NCBI RefSeq assembly: GCF_019219025.1
Contig: NZ_JAHUWN010000022.1
Location: forward strand, 1-64,000
Reading direction: 5' to 3'
DNA from: Bacillus sp. sid0103
Lineage (GTDB): Bacteria; Bacillota; Bacilli; Bacillales_B; DSM-18226
DNA length: 64,000 nucleotides
A program made the position numbers and the translations under genes. Below are positions 16,781 through 25,504 of the stretch, piece by piece. Positions within the stretch are counted from its first letter, which is position 1. Each line of letters starts with the position of its first letter. Below the pieces are notes generated by a model. The model was not told where the DNA came from. It ran no database searches and was given only the letters and a program-made list of their open reading frames with translations.

Positions 16781-17497
16781 CTACTCCTCCATAACGCTGC
16801 CGGAAGGTGACCAGTTCTTCTGATTGATAGCCGCCCAATCGGTGGGCCGGCCGTCGAGGCGATGCATACGCGAGCCCTCGCGACTCTTAAGAACTTCAGG
16901 ATCCAATGGCGTCATGAACACATTTTCAACGAGGGTGTATTCAGCGGCGAGGCGACCTACTGGCGCAAGAGCTGCCGTATCCACATGGCCTTTCTCATGG
17001 TCGTAAACGTCATCACGGATATGATAGCGGACGACACGGCCCCAAATGACATGATCCTCGAATTCGCCAACCGTAAACACTCGTTCGAGCTTGCATTCCA
17101 TGGATACGGGCGTGAGCGCGACTCGCGGTGGTTTCACGACGACGCTGGGTGCTTTTTCAAGCCCAACGGCTTCGAACTCGTCGACCTCCGACGCGTGCTC
17201 AAACGCCGATCTGTGCATCTTGTCAGCGAGGGGCATCGTGACAAGATTGAAGACGAATTCCCCCGTATCGCGGATGTTCACGTATGTATCCTTCAGCGTG
17301 CCGTCCGAACGGTGTTGAATGGTAATCGACAGCATCGGGGGCTTTCGACCGACGACCGTGAAGAAGGAGATCGGTGCAATATTGGCGATGCCGTCCGCGG
17401 AAAGCGTGCTGATCCAGCCAATCGGCCTCGGGACAACCGTCGCGTTCAAGAGTTTGTAATTGCGGGCTGCGTCAAGCTCGTCTGCATTTAGAATCAT
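16781..17497 (-). CDS. flavin reductase family protein (FMN-binding split barrel)
   Basis: The 238-residue protein has the flavin reductase-like domain: LLNATVVPRPIGWISTLSAD, NIAPISFFTVVGRKPPMLSI and DTGEFVFNLVT. These proteins bind FMN and reduce it with NAD(P)H, often supplying a partner monooxygenase. A C-terminal arm of about 50 residues follows the core, as in the DIM6/NTAB group. GGAGG precedes the ATG. No monooxygenase partner is present in the window. GC content matches the island. A well-formed sigma-A promoter lies 260 bases upstream at 17760. Confidence 0.9.
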   Translation of the reverse strand: MILNADELDAARNYKLLNATVVPRPIGWISTLSADGIANIAPISFFTVVGRKPPMLSITIQHRSDGTLKDTYVNIRDTGEFVFNLVTMPLADKMHRSAFEHASEVDEFEAVGLEKAPSVVVKPPRVALTPVSMECKLERVFTVGEFEDHVIWGRVVRYHIRDDVYDHEKGHVDTAALAPVGRLAAEYTLVENVFMTPLDPEVLKSREGSRMHRLDGRPTDWAAINQKNWSPSGSVMEE

Positions 17498-17759
17498 AAG
17501 ACTACCTCCGATTTAAGTTTGGGTGTGGGCTGATCCTCAGCCGCACAGAAATGCAATGCATCGACTGCATTTCGAAAGCGTTTGCAAAACTTCAAAAAAA
17601 CAATGCCACCCTTGTTCGCTCAATGGTGAATAGCATGTCTCCGTATCGCACCGTTATCGCAAGGTGTTCTTGGTAACACCGTGCTTCCGGACGACTAAAA
17701 TGCGATAGCTCCGGCGCCCTCTATTCACGTTAAATCACTTCCAAGTTTGACATAATACC
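17498..17759. other. leader region of the flavin reductase gene
   Basis: About 260 bases lie between the promoter at 17760 and the start codon. Nothing coding is visible. The part from 17520 to 17720 is GC-rich and may be a remnant. Confidence 0.3.
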
Positions 17760-17788
17760 ATTATAGTCTTATATGCCCCTATTTTCAA
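17760..17788 (-). promoter_or_regulatory. sigma-A promoter with conserved spacer
   Basis: The minus strand reads TTGAAA (17783-17788), a 17-base spacer, then TATAAT (17760-17765). The spacer contains GGGCATATAAGAC. The same spacer is found upstream of the MBL gene at 19131-19159, which suggests an operator inside the promoter rather than chance. Confidence 0.7.
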
Positions 17789-17877
17789 GTGGGAGGAACC
17801 AATTTCCTTCGGCGCGACGCGCCTGCACAAAGCTCCAATATCCCAAGCCTTGAATTTCAAGATGTCTTGCGCTAACA

Positions 17878-18003
17878 GTGCTTCTTAAAAGACGCCATCA
17901 ATTAAAGATCAACAAGAAGAAAGTCTACCGTCTATGCAAGCAAATGGATGTGCATCGTCCACAGCGGAAACTAAAGCTAAAGCATCCTAAGTTTCATCTT
18001 TTT
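17878..18003 (+). pseudogene. IS3-family OrfB fragment (HTH_21 part)
   Basis: The short frame INKKKVYRLCKQMDVHRPQR followed by a lysine-rich tail matches the DNA-binding segment found before the DDE core in IS3 transposases. The integrase core is missing. It lies immediately next to the 3' end of the MBL hydrolase gene. Confidence 0.65.
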
Positions 18004-18038
18004 ATGACCGCCATTGTGCAAACGAAGATCCCTTTTAA

Positions 18039-18878
18039 TTATGCTTTGGCAGCATTTGCTGAACCCCAAAGCGAACCAGGGTTTACTCGATTTGGATAAA
18101 GATTAAGCATTGCATTGTATAAATCTAAAACGTTGTCTGTTTCTTTATCCAAACGAATAAAGTCTAACAGATATTGTTTAGTTTCATCCAATATTTTGGG
18201 GTTATTATCATTTTCGGGGACTTTGTGACCCGCAATAACAAATTTGGGATTTAGTTCTTTCAAGCGATCGATCGCTTGGATCCATTCAAGTCGAGAACTC
18301 TCTGTTGTTTCAGTTAGATATTGATGGATTCCGTTGTAAGCAGCATCACCAGCCACTAGTAATTCAATATCCGAAATCCATAATGATGTTGTATTTGCCG
18401 TATCCGTAAATCCAGCTTCAATGATTTCCAACCCATGTTCTTCAAGTTCAAAAGAATTTGAATCGATCACATCGGGAAAAACTTGGGGTTGAGGAATTTG
18501 ATTAGGGAATAATTTACCCCAAAAACTTTCAATATATTGTGGAGATCCTTGTTCATAACTTTTCTCAACAGATCCTTTCGTTGCTATTGCTTTAACATGT
18601 GGAAATTCCTCTTTTAATTGCTTGATTCCAAAGAAATGATCCCCGTGTCCGTGCGTGATATAAATGTATTTAAGGTTACGATCATAAGACTTTATCCAAT
18701 CAACCAATTTTTGGTTTTGTTCAGTAGTGGTAAAAGTATCCACCAGCACCGCGTCTTTTTCTCCATAAATGAGAGTGGCTGTATTGGAAACCCATTGAAG
18801 TTCTTCTTTTCCTTTTGGTAGGTTTCTTGTGACACCTGCACGTTTTATGCATAATTCAGCGAATTGTAAGTTTGACAT
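18039..18878 (-). CDS. MBL-fold metallo-hydrolase
   Basis: The metal-binding signature YITHGHGDHFFG is near residue 79, with a further ligand in VAGDAAYNG and the last in FVIAGHKVP. The protein belongs to the metallo-beta-lactamase superfamily, whose members hydrolyse thioesters, lactones or nucleotides. The 279-residue form with a long C-terminal helix is common in Bacillus as an uncharacterised hydrolase. I chose ATG 18878 (AAGGATGG upstream). The promoter at 19131-19159 probably drives it, leaving a leader of about 240 bases. Confidence 0.88.
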   Translation of the reverse strand: MSNLQFAELCIKRAGVTRNLPKGKEELQWVSNTATLIYGEKDAVLVDTFTTTEQNQKLVDWIKSYDRNLKYIYITHGHGDHFFGIKQLKEEFPHVKAIATKGSVEKSYEQGSPQYIESFWGKLFPNQIPQPQVFPDVIDSNSFELEEHGLEIIEAGFTDTANTTSLWISDIELLVAGDAAYNGIHQYLTETTESSRLEWIQAIDRLKELNPKFVIAGHKVPENDNNPKILDETKQYLLDFIRLDKETDNVLDLYNAMLNLYPNRVNPGSLWGSANAAKA

Positions 18879-19130
18879 TCTAACCATCCTTAAATTTTAT
18901 TTTTATTATACGACAACCCCATGAAAGTCTGAACACCCATCCGCTCCCAATAAATAGTAGCAGTCAGTGAAGGAAAAAAGGAGTAATCTCATATAGAATA
19001 TGATGACTTTCTTTTTAGTGCATTTCTAACTTTAATTTGATAGTATCTAAACCTCCCTTATTAGTTAGTGTGATTCTTCCTTTGCAGCATACGGGGCATC
19101 GACTAATAAACTGAAAGCGTATGCAATTTT

Positions 19131-19159
19131 ATTATAGTCTCATATGCCACTAATTTCAA
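19131..19159 (-). promoter_or_regulatory. sigma-A promoter, second copy of the conserved-spacer element
   Basis: TTGAAA (19154-19159), 17 bases, TATAAT (19131-19136) on the minus strand. The spacer has GGCATATGAGAC, one base different from the copy at 17760. Identity with that copy continues upstream of the -35 box, over about 37 bases in total. It points to the MBL hydrolase gene. Confidence 0.65.
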
Positions 19160-19172
19160 GTAGGAGAAAAAC

Positions 19173-19373
19173 TTGGGTCACAAGCCGGATTTTCGTACGA
19201 TCAGTAACTTCCGTAAAGATCATCTGGAATTACTGCCGTGCCTGTTTAAGCAAGTTGTCCAAATTGCGATGAAGCTTGGCTATGCTTCCCACGGACACGT
19301 AAGCACCTATGGCTCGGAGGTGATAGCCAAAGCATCGAAACATAAGGACTTGATCACAGGGTTGCTGCTCTAA
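19173..19373 (+). pseudogene. IS1182-family transposase fragment
   Basis: GHKPDFRTISNFRKDHLELL, then LFKQVVQIAMKLGYAS, matches the N-terminal third of IS1182-type transposases, just before the first catalytic aspartate. A stop at 19371 ends it, and neither the DDE core nor ends are found. Confidence 0.7.
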
Positions 19374-19535
19374 TCCAACACATAAGTCTTAACATTAATT
19401 AAATAGCTGTTTTCCGGTTCTGGTGCAAAAACTCCGAGGATAATTGCAATTAATCTCTAAAGCTCGGCGTTAGCGTTGCCCGCCTCGTCCTTGACCGCTT
19501 GGTCGCTCTGGACGCGCCTATAAAGGTTTTTGTGA

Positions 19536-19892
19536 TTACTCTAGATTACTATGCCGGCCAAACGCTTGCGAATGGTCTACTTCATTCAATTTGCCATACT
19601 CCAGGCAGATGACGTCAAATAAAATATGAACACTTTGGTCAAACAGCGAGCCAAGCGGCTGTATGGTTTTCAATTCATTTTCACGCCGATACTTGGTTGC
19701 AGCTGGTACATGTAAGATAGGATTGGCGGTCGCAGCCAAGGCTGACTCAGGATTTGTGGTTACCGCAATCACAGGGCAACCCAGTGAATGTGTTTTTTCA
19801 GCTGTCCAAACCACACTTTTCGTTGTTCCAGAACCGGAAACCGCCACCAAAAGGTCCCCTTGTTCAATCGATGGTGTAATGGTTTCTCCGAA
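19536..19892 (-). pseudogene. 6-phospho-3-hexuloisomerase, truncated copy
   Basis: GETITPSIEQGDLLVAVSGS onward matches the intact hxlB at 27292-27840 through the shared end FGRHSNLE, with roughly 85% identity by eye. The first 65 or so residues, including the phosphosugar-binding start of the SIS domain, are replaced by a Tn3 transposase scrap. It should be inactive. Confidence 0.85.
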
Positions 19893-20218
19893 GTAACATA
19901 GCAGAAGAGATTTTCCCATGCTTAATAGACAAAACCACTCGTAAAAAATCCTTCCAATGTAATTCGATTAAATCCCAGTCGATCGTATCACTAAAAAGAG
20001 AATCGATGTGCTTATATTTCATATCAGGGCTAGGTCGAAAGAAAGTGAGCTGTTTGAAATTCCGAATTCTAGGCATCAGTTTAATACCCAGCAGATGAGA
20101 TAAGCCAAATACAGGCGTAGATTGGCCTTGTGTGTCGGCATGAATAGTGTCTGGTTGCATCTCCGACTCGTTTTTCAGCAAACCATCAAGGATATAAACG
20201 GCTTCCCATACCCCGCAG
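19893..20218 (-). pseudogene. Tn3-family transposase C-terminal fragment
   Basis: The frame YILDGLLKNESEM, PDTIHADTQGQSTPVFGLSH, GIKLMPRIRNFKQLTFFRPS and DTIDWDLIELHWKDFLRVVL is the well-conserved DDE_Tnp_Tn3 region. It stops a few residues after SSAMLLRR, where the hexuloisomerase fragment begins. The catalytic triad is incomplete. Confidence 0.82.
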
Positions 20219-20318
20219 GGGATGAAACTTTCCAGAAATAAGCGTAATAAAAGTACAGCTGCAATTACATAAAATGGAGCTTTAATCTCAATAATTAGAT
20301 TAGGGAGGTTTTAAGCAT

Positions 20319-21218
20319 ATGAATTTAAGTTGGATCCTTGGGCTAATAATTTTATCTCAACAAGTGAATATGCCAGGAAGTTTAGTGATTACTAACAACA
20401 GTCATACTATTTCAGTTGTCAACCGTACTAACTTTTCGATGCACTTGCCTGTATTACCCATTATAGATCAAAAAAAGCTAAAAAAATTTATGGACCGAAT
20501 AGACCAGCATGTTACCCAAAATCCTAAAAATGCAATTATAGATAAAAACGGTCTTATTATACCAGAACAAGTCGGTTACTGTTTAAACCGCCAAGTTTTC
20601 GCAGAAAATATTTTTTCTTATTATTTTAATAATGGTTCATATGAATTAGAAGTCCCCTTACTAGCTATTTATCCCAGGATCGACAGTGAATTACTTGGTA
20701 ATATTAAAAGCGAAAAAATTGGGGAATATATAACATTCTTCAATTCCAATAACAAAGAAAGAAACAATAACATTTATCTTGCTGCAAAAGCCATTAATAA
20801 TTATGTTCTTTTTCCAGGTGAAATATTTTCCTTTAATAAAGTGGTTGGAGAAAGAACAGCAGGAAAAGGATATATGCCTGCTACTGTAATCGTTAAAGGG
20901 GAACTTTCAGAAGACTATGGTGGTGGAATTTGTCAAGTATCATCTACCCTTTTTAATGCAGTTGATAATGCTGGTTTAAATGTTGTTCAGCGTAGCTCAC
21001 ACAGTAAAGTGGTTTCATACGTTCCGCCAAAGCGGGATGCCACTGTTAGTTGGAATGGACCTGACTTAATATTTAAAAATGAATACAATCAACCTATACT
21101 CATTATTGCAAAATCGATAGAAAACAAATTAAAGATTGAAATCTATTCTTCTGATGTAATTACCTATACACCTAAGAAAGTTCCATATCTTCCTTTTGAA
21201 AAACATCCCCAAAAGTAA
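20319..21218 (+). CDS. VanW family protein
   Basis: The 299-residue protein has a short N-terminal hydrophobic segment (likely export or anchor), a middle region, and a VanW domain with its typical blocks: YLAAKAINNYVLFPGEIFSF, GKGYMPATVIV, EDYGGGICQVSSTLFNAVDN and the strand DLIFKNEYNQP. VanW proteins occur on the surface or in vancomycin-resistance clusters and in spore-formers; their biochemical role is unknown. GGGAGG precedes the ATG. It stands alone and ends in a hairpin terminator. Confidence 0.9.
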   Translation: MNLSWILGLIILSQQVNMPGSLVITNNSHTISVVNRTNFSMHLPVLPIIDQKKLKKFMDRIDQHVTQNPKNAIIDKNGLIIPEQVGYCLNRQVFAENIFSYYFNNGSYELEVPLLAIYPRIDSELLGNIKSEKIGEYITFFNSNNKERNNNIYLAAKAINNYVLFPGEIFSFNKVVGERTAGKGYMPATVIVKGELSEDYGGGICQVSSTLFNAVDNAGLNVVQRSSHSKVVSYVPPKRDATVSWNGPDLIFKNEYNQPILIIAKSIENKLKIEIYSSDVITYTPKKVPYLPFEKHPQK

Positions 21219-21243
21219 ATATATACTTTGGGGATTTTCTTTT
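21207..21243 (+). terminator. Rho-independent terminator after the VanW gene
   Basis: CCCCAAAAGT pairs with ACTTTGGGG (one bulged A), followed by ATTTTCTTTT. The stem overlaps the last codons and stop. Confidence 0.75.
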
Positions 21244-21264
21244 CCATCATGAAAGGATGGGCAT

Positions 21265-21338
21265 TTTCAATTTTCGTTAACCCGCCCCTAAAGTACAACA
21301 AGAAAAAAAGGATTTGCCGCAGCAACCTACCCTTCTTG
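21265..21338 (-). repeat. dispersed ACGGGTGC repeat, 3' part (downstream exon of intron)
   Basis: On the minus strand the sequence after the intron, CAAGAAGGGTAGGTTGCTGC then CTTTTTTTCTTGTTG and ACTTTAG, lines up with the uninterrupted copy at 38160-38228. The 5' half of the same repeat (AACGGGTGCAAGAGTT) is on the other side of the intron at 22259-22275. Confidence 0.6.
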
Positions 21339-22258
21339 ATACAGATAGGTAAGGGTTTGAAGTTATCGCTCCCCTTTTCCCCCCGTCCACACCGTACAAG
21401 CGGCTTTCACCGCATACGGCGTTCCAACTATACCAATCCACTTTAACCATAACTGTTCAGTATTGTGATACTTAATGTGTTTCATTTCTTCCGTTTCAAT
21501 AAGTCGGTGCCTCCCGCGGGAGGTGAACCTCTTTTAGTCATACGAGAACCTTATTAACCGATAAAGAATTGCCTTGCATGATTAAAGGAATCTTCAATAG
21601 TCTTGTGGCTATCCCTCCATGTTGATTAGACATTTCATCGGTACTGTGCCACTACTTTCACTGATATAAAGAAAAGTTATACGGCAACTATTATCATTAT
21701 CGCTTTTCTTTTCAACGCTTCGTCGGGAGTAAGCCCTCCACGTTATCAGCTTACAATGTTGAATTATATCTATTATAGAATGAACTTAGGTGCTTCCTTT
21801 AAGCCTGTTAGCCGTTCATATGCCTGTAACATATCATGGACTTTCATATGAGTTATTTTTACTCATCCACTGCTAACCTCACGCTGTGGTGATATACACA
21901 TTTCTATGTATTGTGCTTGTAGACCCGTACATTCAGAAGTTCGTCAGCTTACCCTTTTCTTGTAGGTTTATTTGCATTCTCACCATATTCATTCAACTCA
22001 AGCATCATGAATTACACCACTCCATCGAGTAGGCTTTCGGCAGCCAAACTGCTACGGTAATTTCTCACGCCTTTTTGCCGAGCTTATAACACTAACATTC
22101 TTACTAAATCCAGTGCTATTCGACTAAGAGAGAACCCTTCAGGGCGTTACCCCATCATTTGATTCTTCGATATAACCCTTCAGTTCCGACAGGAACTGCC
22201 TGACCTTTACCTGAGCATTGTATGACCAATCTCAATTTAAGCCAGGAACATTTCGCAC
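21339..22258 (-). ncRNA. group II intron, ORF-less, about 920 nt
   Basis: The minus strand starts with GTGCG (22258-22254) and ends with CTGTAT. Near the end is a typical domain V (21388-21424): GCCGTATGCGGTGAAAG, CCGC, TTGTACGGTGTG, with a GAAA tetraloop and CGC triad. Domain VI follows, with GGGGAGCGATAACTTC. Domain I signatures include GCCGAAAGCCTACTCGATGG, and CAGTACCGATGAAATG lies before domain IV. Where a reverse-transcriptase gene (about 1.3-1.8 kb) would sit there are only a few hundred bases with many stops. Boundaries are set by the repeat it interrupts. It would depend on a maturase encoded elsewhere. Confidence 0.8.
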
Positions 22259-22328
22259 AACTCTTGCACCCGTTACTTTAAGTACATCTCTTCACAATTT
22301 GCTTGAAATCAACATTTTACCTACAAAA

Positions 22329-22356
22329 AAACTAATCGGATTTTTCCGATTAGTTT
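22329..22356 (-). terminator. Rho-independent terminator after wrbA
   Basis: AAACTAATCGGA (22329-22340) and TCCGATTAGTTT (22345-22356) form a perfect 12-bp stem with a TTTT loop (AAAA on the transcript); T-rich sequence follows on the minus strand. Confidence 0.9.
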
Positions 22357-22363
22357 CTTATAC

Positions 22364-22975
22364 TTATTGGTTCGCTTTTTTAACCCATTCAGCAACTGTT
22401 ACAGTCCTTTTAGCTTGGTGTTTTACAGCTGCTTGGACATCTTCAATCATTTTTCCGTCTTGCCCAACGGTAACACTTGTTCCGTAAGGATTCCCTCCAG
22501 CACCAAATGTTACTGGGTCTGTGTAACCAGGAACAGCAACAATTGCACCCCAATGATACATAGTTGTATATAGTGATAAAATAGTTGCCTCTTGACCGCC
22601 ATGCGGGTTTTGAGCAGAAGACATTGCACTAACGACCTTATTCACTAGCTTCCCATTAAACCAAAGTCCTCCTGTTGTATCTAGGAATTGTTTCATTTGT
22701 GCAGGCATGTTACCAAATCGAGTAGGTACGCTGAATATAATGGCATCGGCCCATTCAAGGTCATCTAATTTTACCTCTGGCACATCCTTTGTTGCTTCAA
22801 CATGTGCTTTCCAACCTGGATTTCCTTCGATAACTGATTGTGGAGCAAGTTCAGGAACTTTTAGAATCTTTACTTCAGCACCTGCTTCTTTCGCTCCTTC
22901 AGCAGCCCATTGTGATAATTGATAATTTGTTCCACCCATGCTGTAATAGATCATTGCTAAGTTTACATTTGCCAT
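22364..22975 (-). CDS. wrbA: NAD(P)H:quinone oxidoreductase, WrbA family
   Basis: A flavodoxin-fold FMN protein that reduces quinones by two electrons, limiting oxidative stress. Motifs: the phosphate loop YYSMGGTNYQL, the PTRFGNM block, FLDTTGGLW, SSAQNPHGGQEAT and GNPYGTS near the C-terminus. The ATG at 22975 (AAGGAG, nine bases upstream) gives the standard 203 residues. The frame continues in phase to 23038 with GILSKLFGNSSDKETK, which some relatives also carry, so a slightly longer form is possible. The next gene upstream is a pirin; both fit an electrophile or oxidative stress response. Confidence 0.92.
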   Translation of the reverse strand: MANVNLAMIYYSMGGTNYQLSQWAAEGAKEAGAEVKILKVPELAPQSVIEGNPGWKAHVEATKDVPEVKLDDLEWADAIIFSVPTRFGNMPAQMKQFLDTTGGLWFNGKLVNKVVSAMSSAQNPHGGQEATILSLYTTMYHWGAIVAVPGYTDPVTFGAGGNPYGTSVTVGQDGKMIEDVQAAVKHQAKRTVTVAEWVKKANQ

Positions 22976-23075
22976 TGTTTTAGTCTCCTTGTCAGATGAA
23001 TTTCCAAATAACTTGGATAAAATACCCATTTGTTTCACACCAACCTTATTATTTCTTTTTGAACAATTTTTATCC

Positions 23076-23783
23076 CTAATCTTCGAACTGTTTTTCCATT
23101 TCTATAATTAAGATGTGTGCTGTTTCAACCGCCTTAATTGAAATATTTTCTTCAACAATTTCCAATCCATCTCGATCGTTTAACTCAACATTATTTATTA
23201 CTGAAGTTCCTTCAATTTGAACCAGATATGATTGTCTTCCTTCTTTTACAGGGAACTCAATGTTTTTTCCTTGTTCCAATTCTAAGGAATATATATTGGC
23301 TTCTTGATTAATTTTGATTGGGGCATTTCCATTTATATCTGAAACCATATGCAGCCAATTATTTTTTCTATCTTCCCAGTTGAATCTAAAATCACCGTAG
23401 TTTGGCTCAAGTCCATTTTTTACAGGGAGGATCCATATTTGCAAAAATCGAAGTGTATCTTCCCCTAAGTTATACTCACTATGAAGTACACCAGTACCTG
23501 CACTCATGTATTGAACTTGACCACGAGTTACAGTGTTATTATTTCCCATGCTATCACCATGTGTTAATTCCCCATTGACAATGTACGATATAATCTCCAT
23601 ATCTCTATGAGGATGTACACCAAATCCTTTTTTTGCTTCAAGCAAATCATCGTTGATTACTCTTAAAACACCGAAATGGATATTATCTGGGTTATAATAA
23701 TCTGCAAACGAAAAATGAAATTTACTTTTTAACCATCCAATATCACTTGAACCCATTTGGCTACTTTCGATTTTTTTTAGCAT
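23076..23783 (-). CDS. pirin family protein
   Basis: The 235-residue protein has the bicupin layout of pirins: the metal-binding motif GVHPHRDMEIISYIV with the second histidine pair in ELTHGDSMG, then QYMSAGTGVLHSEYN, where the remaining histidine and glutamate ligands sit. Bacterial relatives (YhhW, YhaK type) show quercetinase activity or act in redox signalling. The ATG is preceded by GGAG. It lies upstream of wrbA on the same strand with a gap of about 100 bases. Confidence 0.9.
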   Translation of the reverse strand: MLKKIESSQMGSSDIGWLKSKFHFSFADYYNPDNIHFGVLRVINDDLLEAKKGFGVHPHRDMEIISYIVNGELTHGDSMGNNNTVTRGQVQYMSAGTGVLHSEYNLGEDTLRFLQIWILPVKNGLEPNYGDFRFNWEDRKNNWLHMVSDINGNAPIKINQEANIYSLELEQGKNIEFPVKEGRQSYLVQIEGTSVINNVELNDRDGLEIVEENISIKAVETAHILIIEMEKQFED

Positions 23784-23833
23784 AAAATTCCTCTCCTACG
23801 TTCATTTTCAATATCCCATTTGATGGCAATCTA

Positions 23834-23968
23834 CTATTTACTCCATTGTTTAACTACTTGCTTTTCGGCTATGTGCATAATTTTTTCACAAGTCATTCCT
23901 TTATTAGCTAGGACATTGGTTAGATAATTTTTACCTTTATAATTAACTGTAACCATTACCTCAAACAT
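23834..23968 (-). CDS. BA3454-type small stress-response protein, 44 aa
   Basis: A 44-codon gene with AAAGGAG nine bases before its ATG. It reads FEVMVTVNYKGKNYLTNVLA, then GMTCEKIMHIAEKQV and a tryptophan-containing end. This matches the pattern of the BA3454 family of small Bacillus proteins (VNYKGKxY, then a helix ending QVxKQW). The molecular role is unknown; the name comes from expression under stress. It lies directly upstream of the pirin gene. Confidence 0.75.
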   Translation of the reverse strand: MFEVMVTVNYKGKNYLTNVLANKGMTCEKIMHIAEKQVVKQWSK

Positions 23969-24001
23969 TTTTAATTTCTCCTTTCAACAATAATTGTTAA
24001 C

Positions 24002-24590
24002 CTATTTAGTTGGATATATCGTTTTATGGTCAGCCAGTATCACTAATTGTTTTTCATTCGATTGGTAATTTACTTGTGCATCAGAAGAGTAATACCATGT
24101 CTTTTCCGTTTCATTTACCTGAAATACATTTAACTCATGCTTAAAATTCAAAATCTTTGAAGACGTTTCTTCATCAACTGGCAGGCTAATCTCCCAATGT
24201 TCACCTTTATTCACAATCGTATAAAGTTCAGTTTGGCATAGTAGGCGACTCCCGATGGAATGACGAATCAATAGCATTTAAAATTACCCCCATGTTACTT
24301 ATAAAGTTCTTTAAACCACTTTGCAGTGGCTTCAATATTACTTTGATTTGCTTTACCCAAGCCATTTTAGATTCCAAACAGTAAGTCAAAGACTCTTCTA
24401 CATCCTTTCTAAAAACAAGCGGTACAGCAAAATTATAAATACACATACCAGCTTTCGAATCATATTTAAAATAATGAACATAGTATTCATCTTCAAATAA
24501 ACGAGGACTACCAGCGTTAAGATCTTCTTCTGAAAAAACTTTCGGAATTGGAAAATTTTCTTTCTTGAATATCTCTTCTGTTATTTTCAA
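24002..24590 (-). pseudogene. unknown protein of about 195 aa, frameshifted
   Basis: Two overlapping frames look like one gene. The first (24590-24228) gives EEIFKKENFPIPKVFSEEDL, YYVHYFKYDSKAGMCIY and a run to NAIDSSFHRES. The second (24277-24002) continues in the neighbouring frame with LCQTELYTIVNKGEHWEISL and ends TIYPTK. A one-base shift near 24235-24250 would join them. I do not recognise the family. No signal peptide or membrane segment is seen. A sequencing error cannot be excluded. Confidence 0.5.
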
Positions 24591-24599
24591 AGGTCCATG

Positions 24600-25183
24600 C
24601 TTAATCTTAGTGCGTTCTCTAAAAAAATTCTAATATTGGTCCTCAACGTATTGAAGGTAATAGCGTAAAATACATTTTGACATGCTGTTGCCCATATAGG
24701 TTGCCCAAAGTTTACCCATTTCTCCCTAAGTTAGACTTTCGGTATTGTTTGTTTTATTAGAACTTAAATTATGTTGTTTAATTGTTTGCAAATCAATTGT
24801 TTGCATAGTAACTACCTTCTTTTATTTTTTGGCTTAGTATTTTCACCATTTCAAATCATATTCTTCGCTTAACTTTTATCCATTAAAAGTATTAATTTGT
24901 CTTTAGCTTTATTTAATTAAACTGCCACGTTACTTGAAAAAGAAAAAGCGACCTTCGTTATTGAAGTATCGCACCTGTTAGCTTTATAACGAAAACGCTT
25001 TTTACCCACTAAAAAATGACCATAAAGCTAAAACTTCAATAGCAATTGGAATAAGTGCTACTATGTCTTAAATTGGAGCAAGAACTAACCAATCAAAAAA
25101 TTTGAATGAAAAGAAATTACTTTATACAATAATAATAAATAAAAAATCAATCCCATTGGTTATTTGAATAAGGAGGAAATCTC
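24600..25183. other. intergenic region with possible small-ORF remains
   Basis: A 26-codon minus-strand frame (24806-24726, starting MQTIDLQTIKQHN) has a weak AGAAGG site. Just downstream is MGKLWATYMGNSMSKC in another frame. The two might be a decayed short gene. The rest, including 24840-25130, is AT-rich without a recognisable feature; AAGGAGG at 25170-25176 belongs to the thioredoxin gene. Confidence 0.3.
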
Positions 25184-25504
25184 TTGGAGGAAATTAAAAG
25201 TCTTGAAACATTTGAACAAGTGGTCTCTAATGAAAAAACTGTTATCATAAAATTTTTTGCAGGTTGGTGCCCAGACTGTACTAGAATGAATATGTTCATC
25301 GATGATGTCATTAAGGATTACAGTCAATATGAGTGGAACGAAATCAATCGTGATGATTTTCCAGAACTTGCTGAAAAATATTCTGTAATGGGGATCCCAA
25401 GCTTGCTAATCTTCAAAAACGGAGAAAAGCTTGCCCATTTACATAGTGCTAACGCAAAATCTCCAGAGCAAGTAAGAGAGTTTTTGAACGAACAAAATAA
25501 ATAA
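25184..25504 (+). CDS. thioredoxin family protein
   Basis: A 106-residue thioredoxin fold with the active site FFAGWCPDCTRM (C29 and C32) and the cis-proline in VMGIPSLLIF. The CPDC centre differs from CGPC of housekeeping thioredoxin, as in many Bacillus accessory thioredoxins. It is probably a cytosolic thiol-disulphide reductant. The start is TTG with AAGGAGG close upstream. No neighbour indicates a dedicated partner. Confidence 0.9.
   Translation: MEEIKSLETFEQVVSNEKTVIIKFFAGWCPDCTRMNMFIDDVIKDYSQYEWNEINRDDFPELAEKYSVMGIPSLLIFKNGEKLAHLHSANAKSPEQVREFLNEQNK

Noticed and set aside
16862..17491. 209-codon plus-strand frame opposite the flavin reductase gene
   Set aside because: It is the complement of a GC-rich real gene, has no family signature and no ribosome site.
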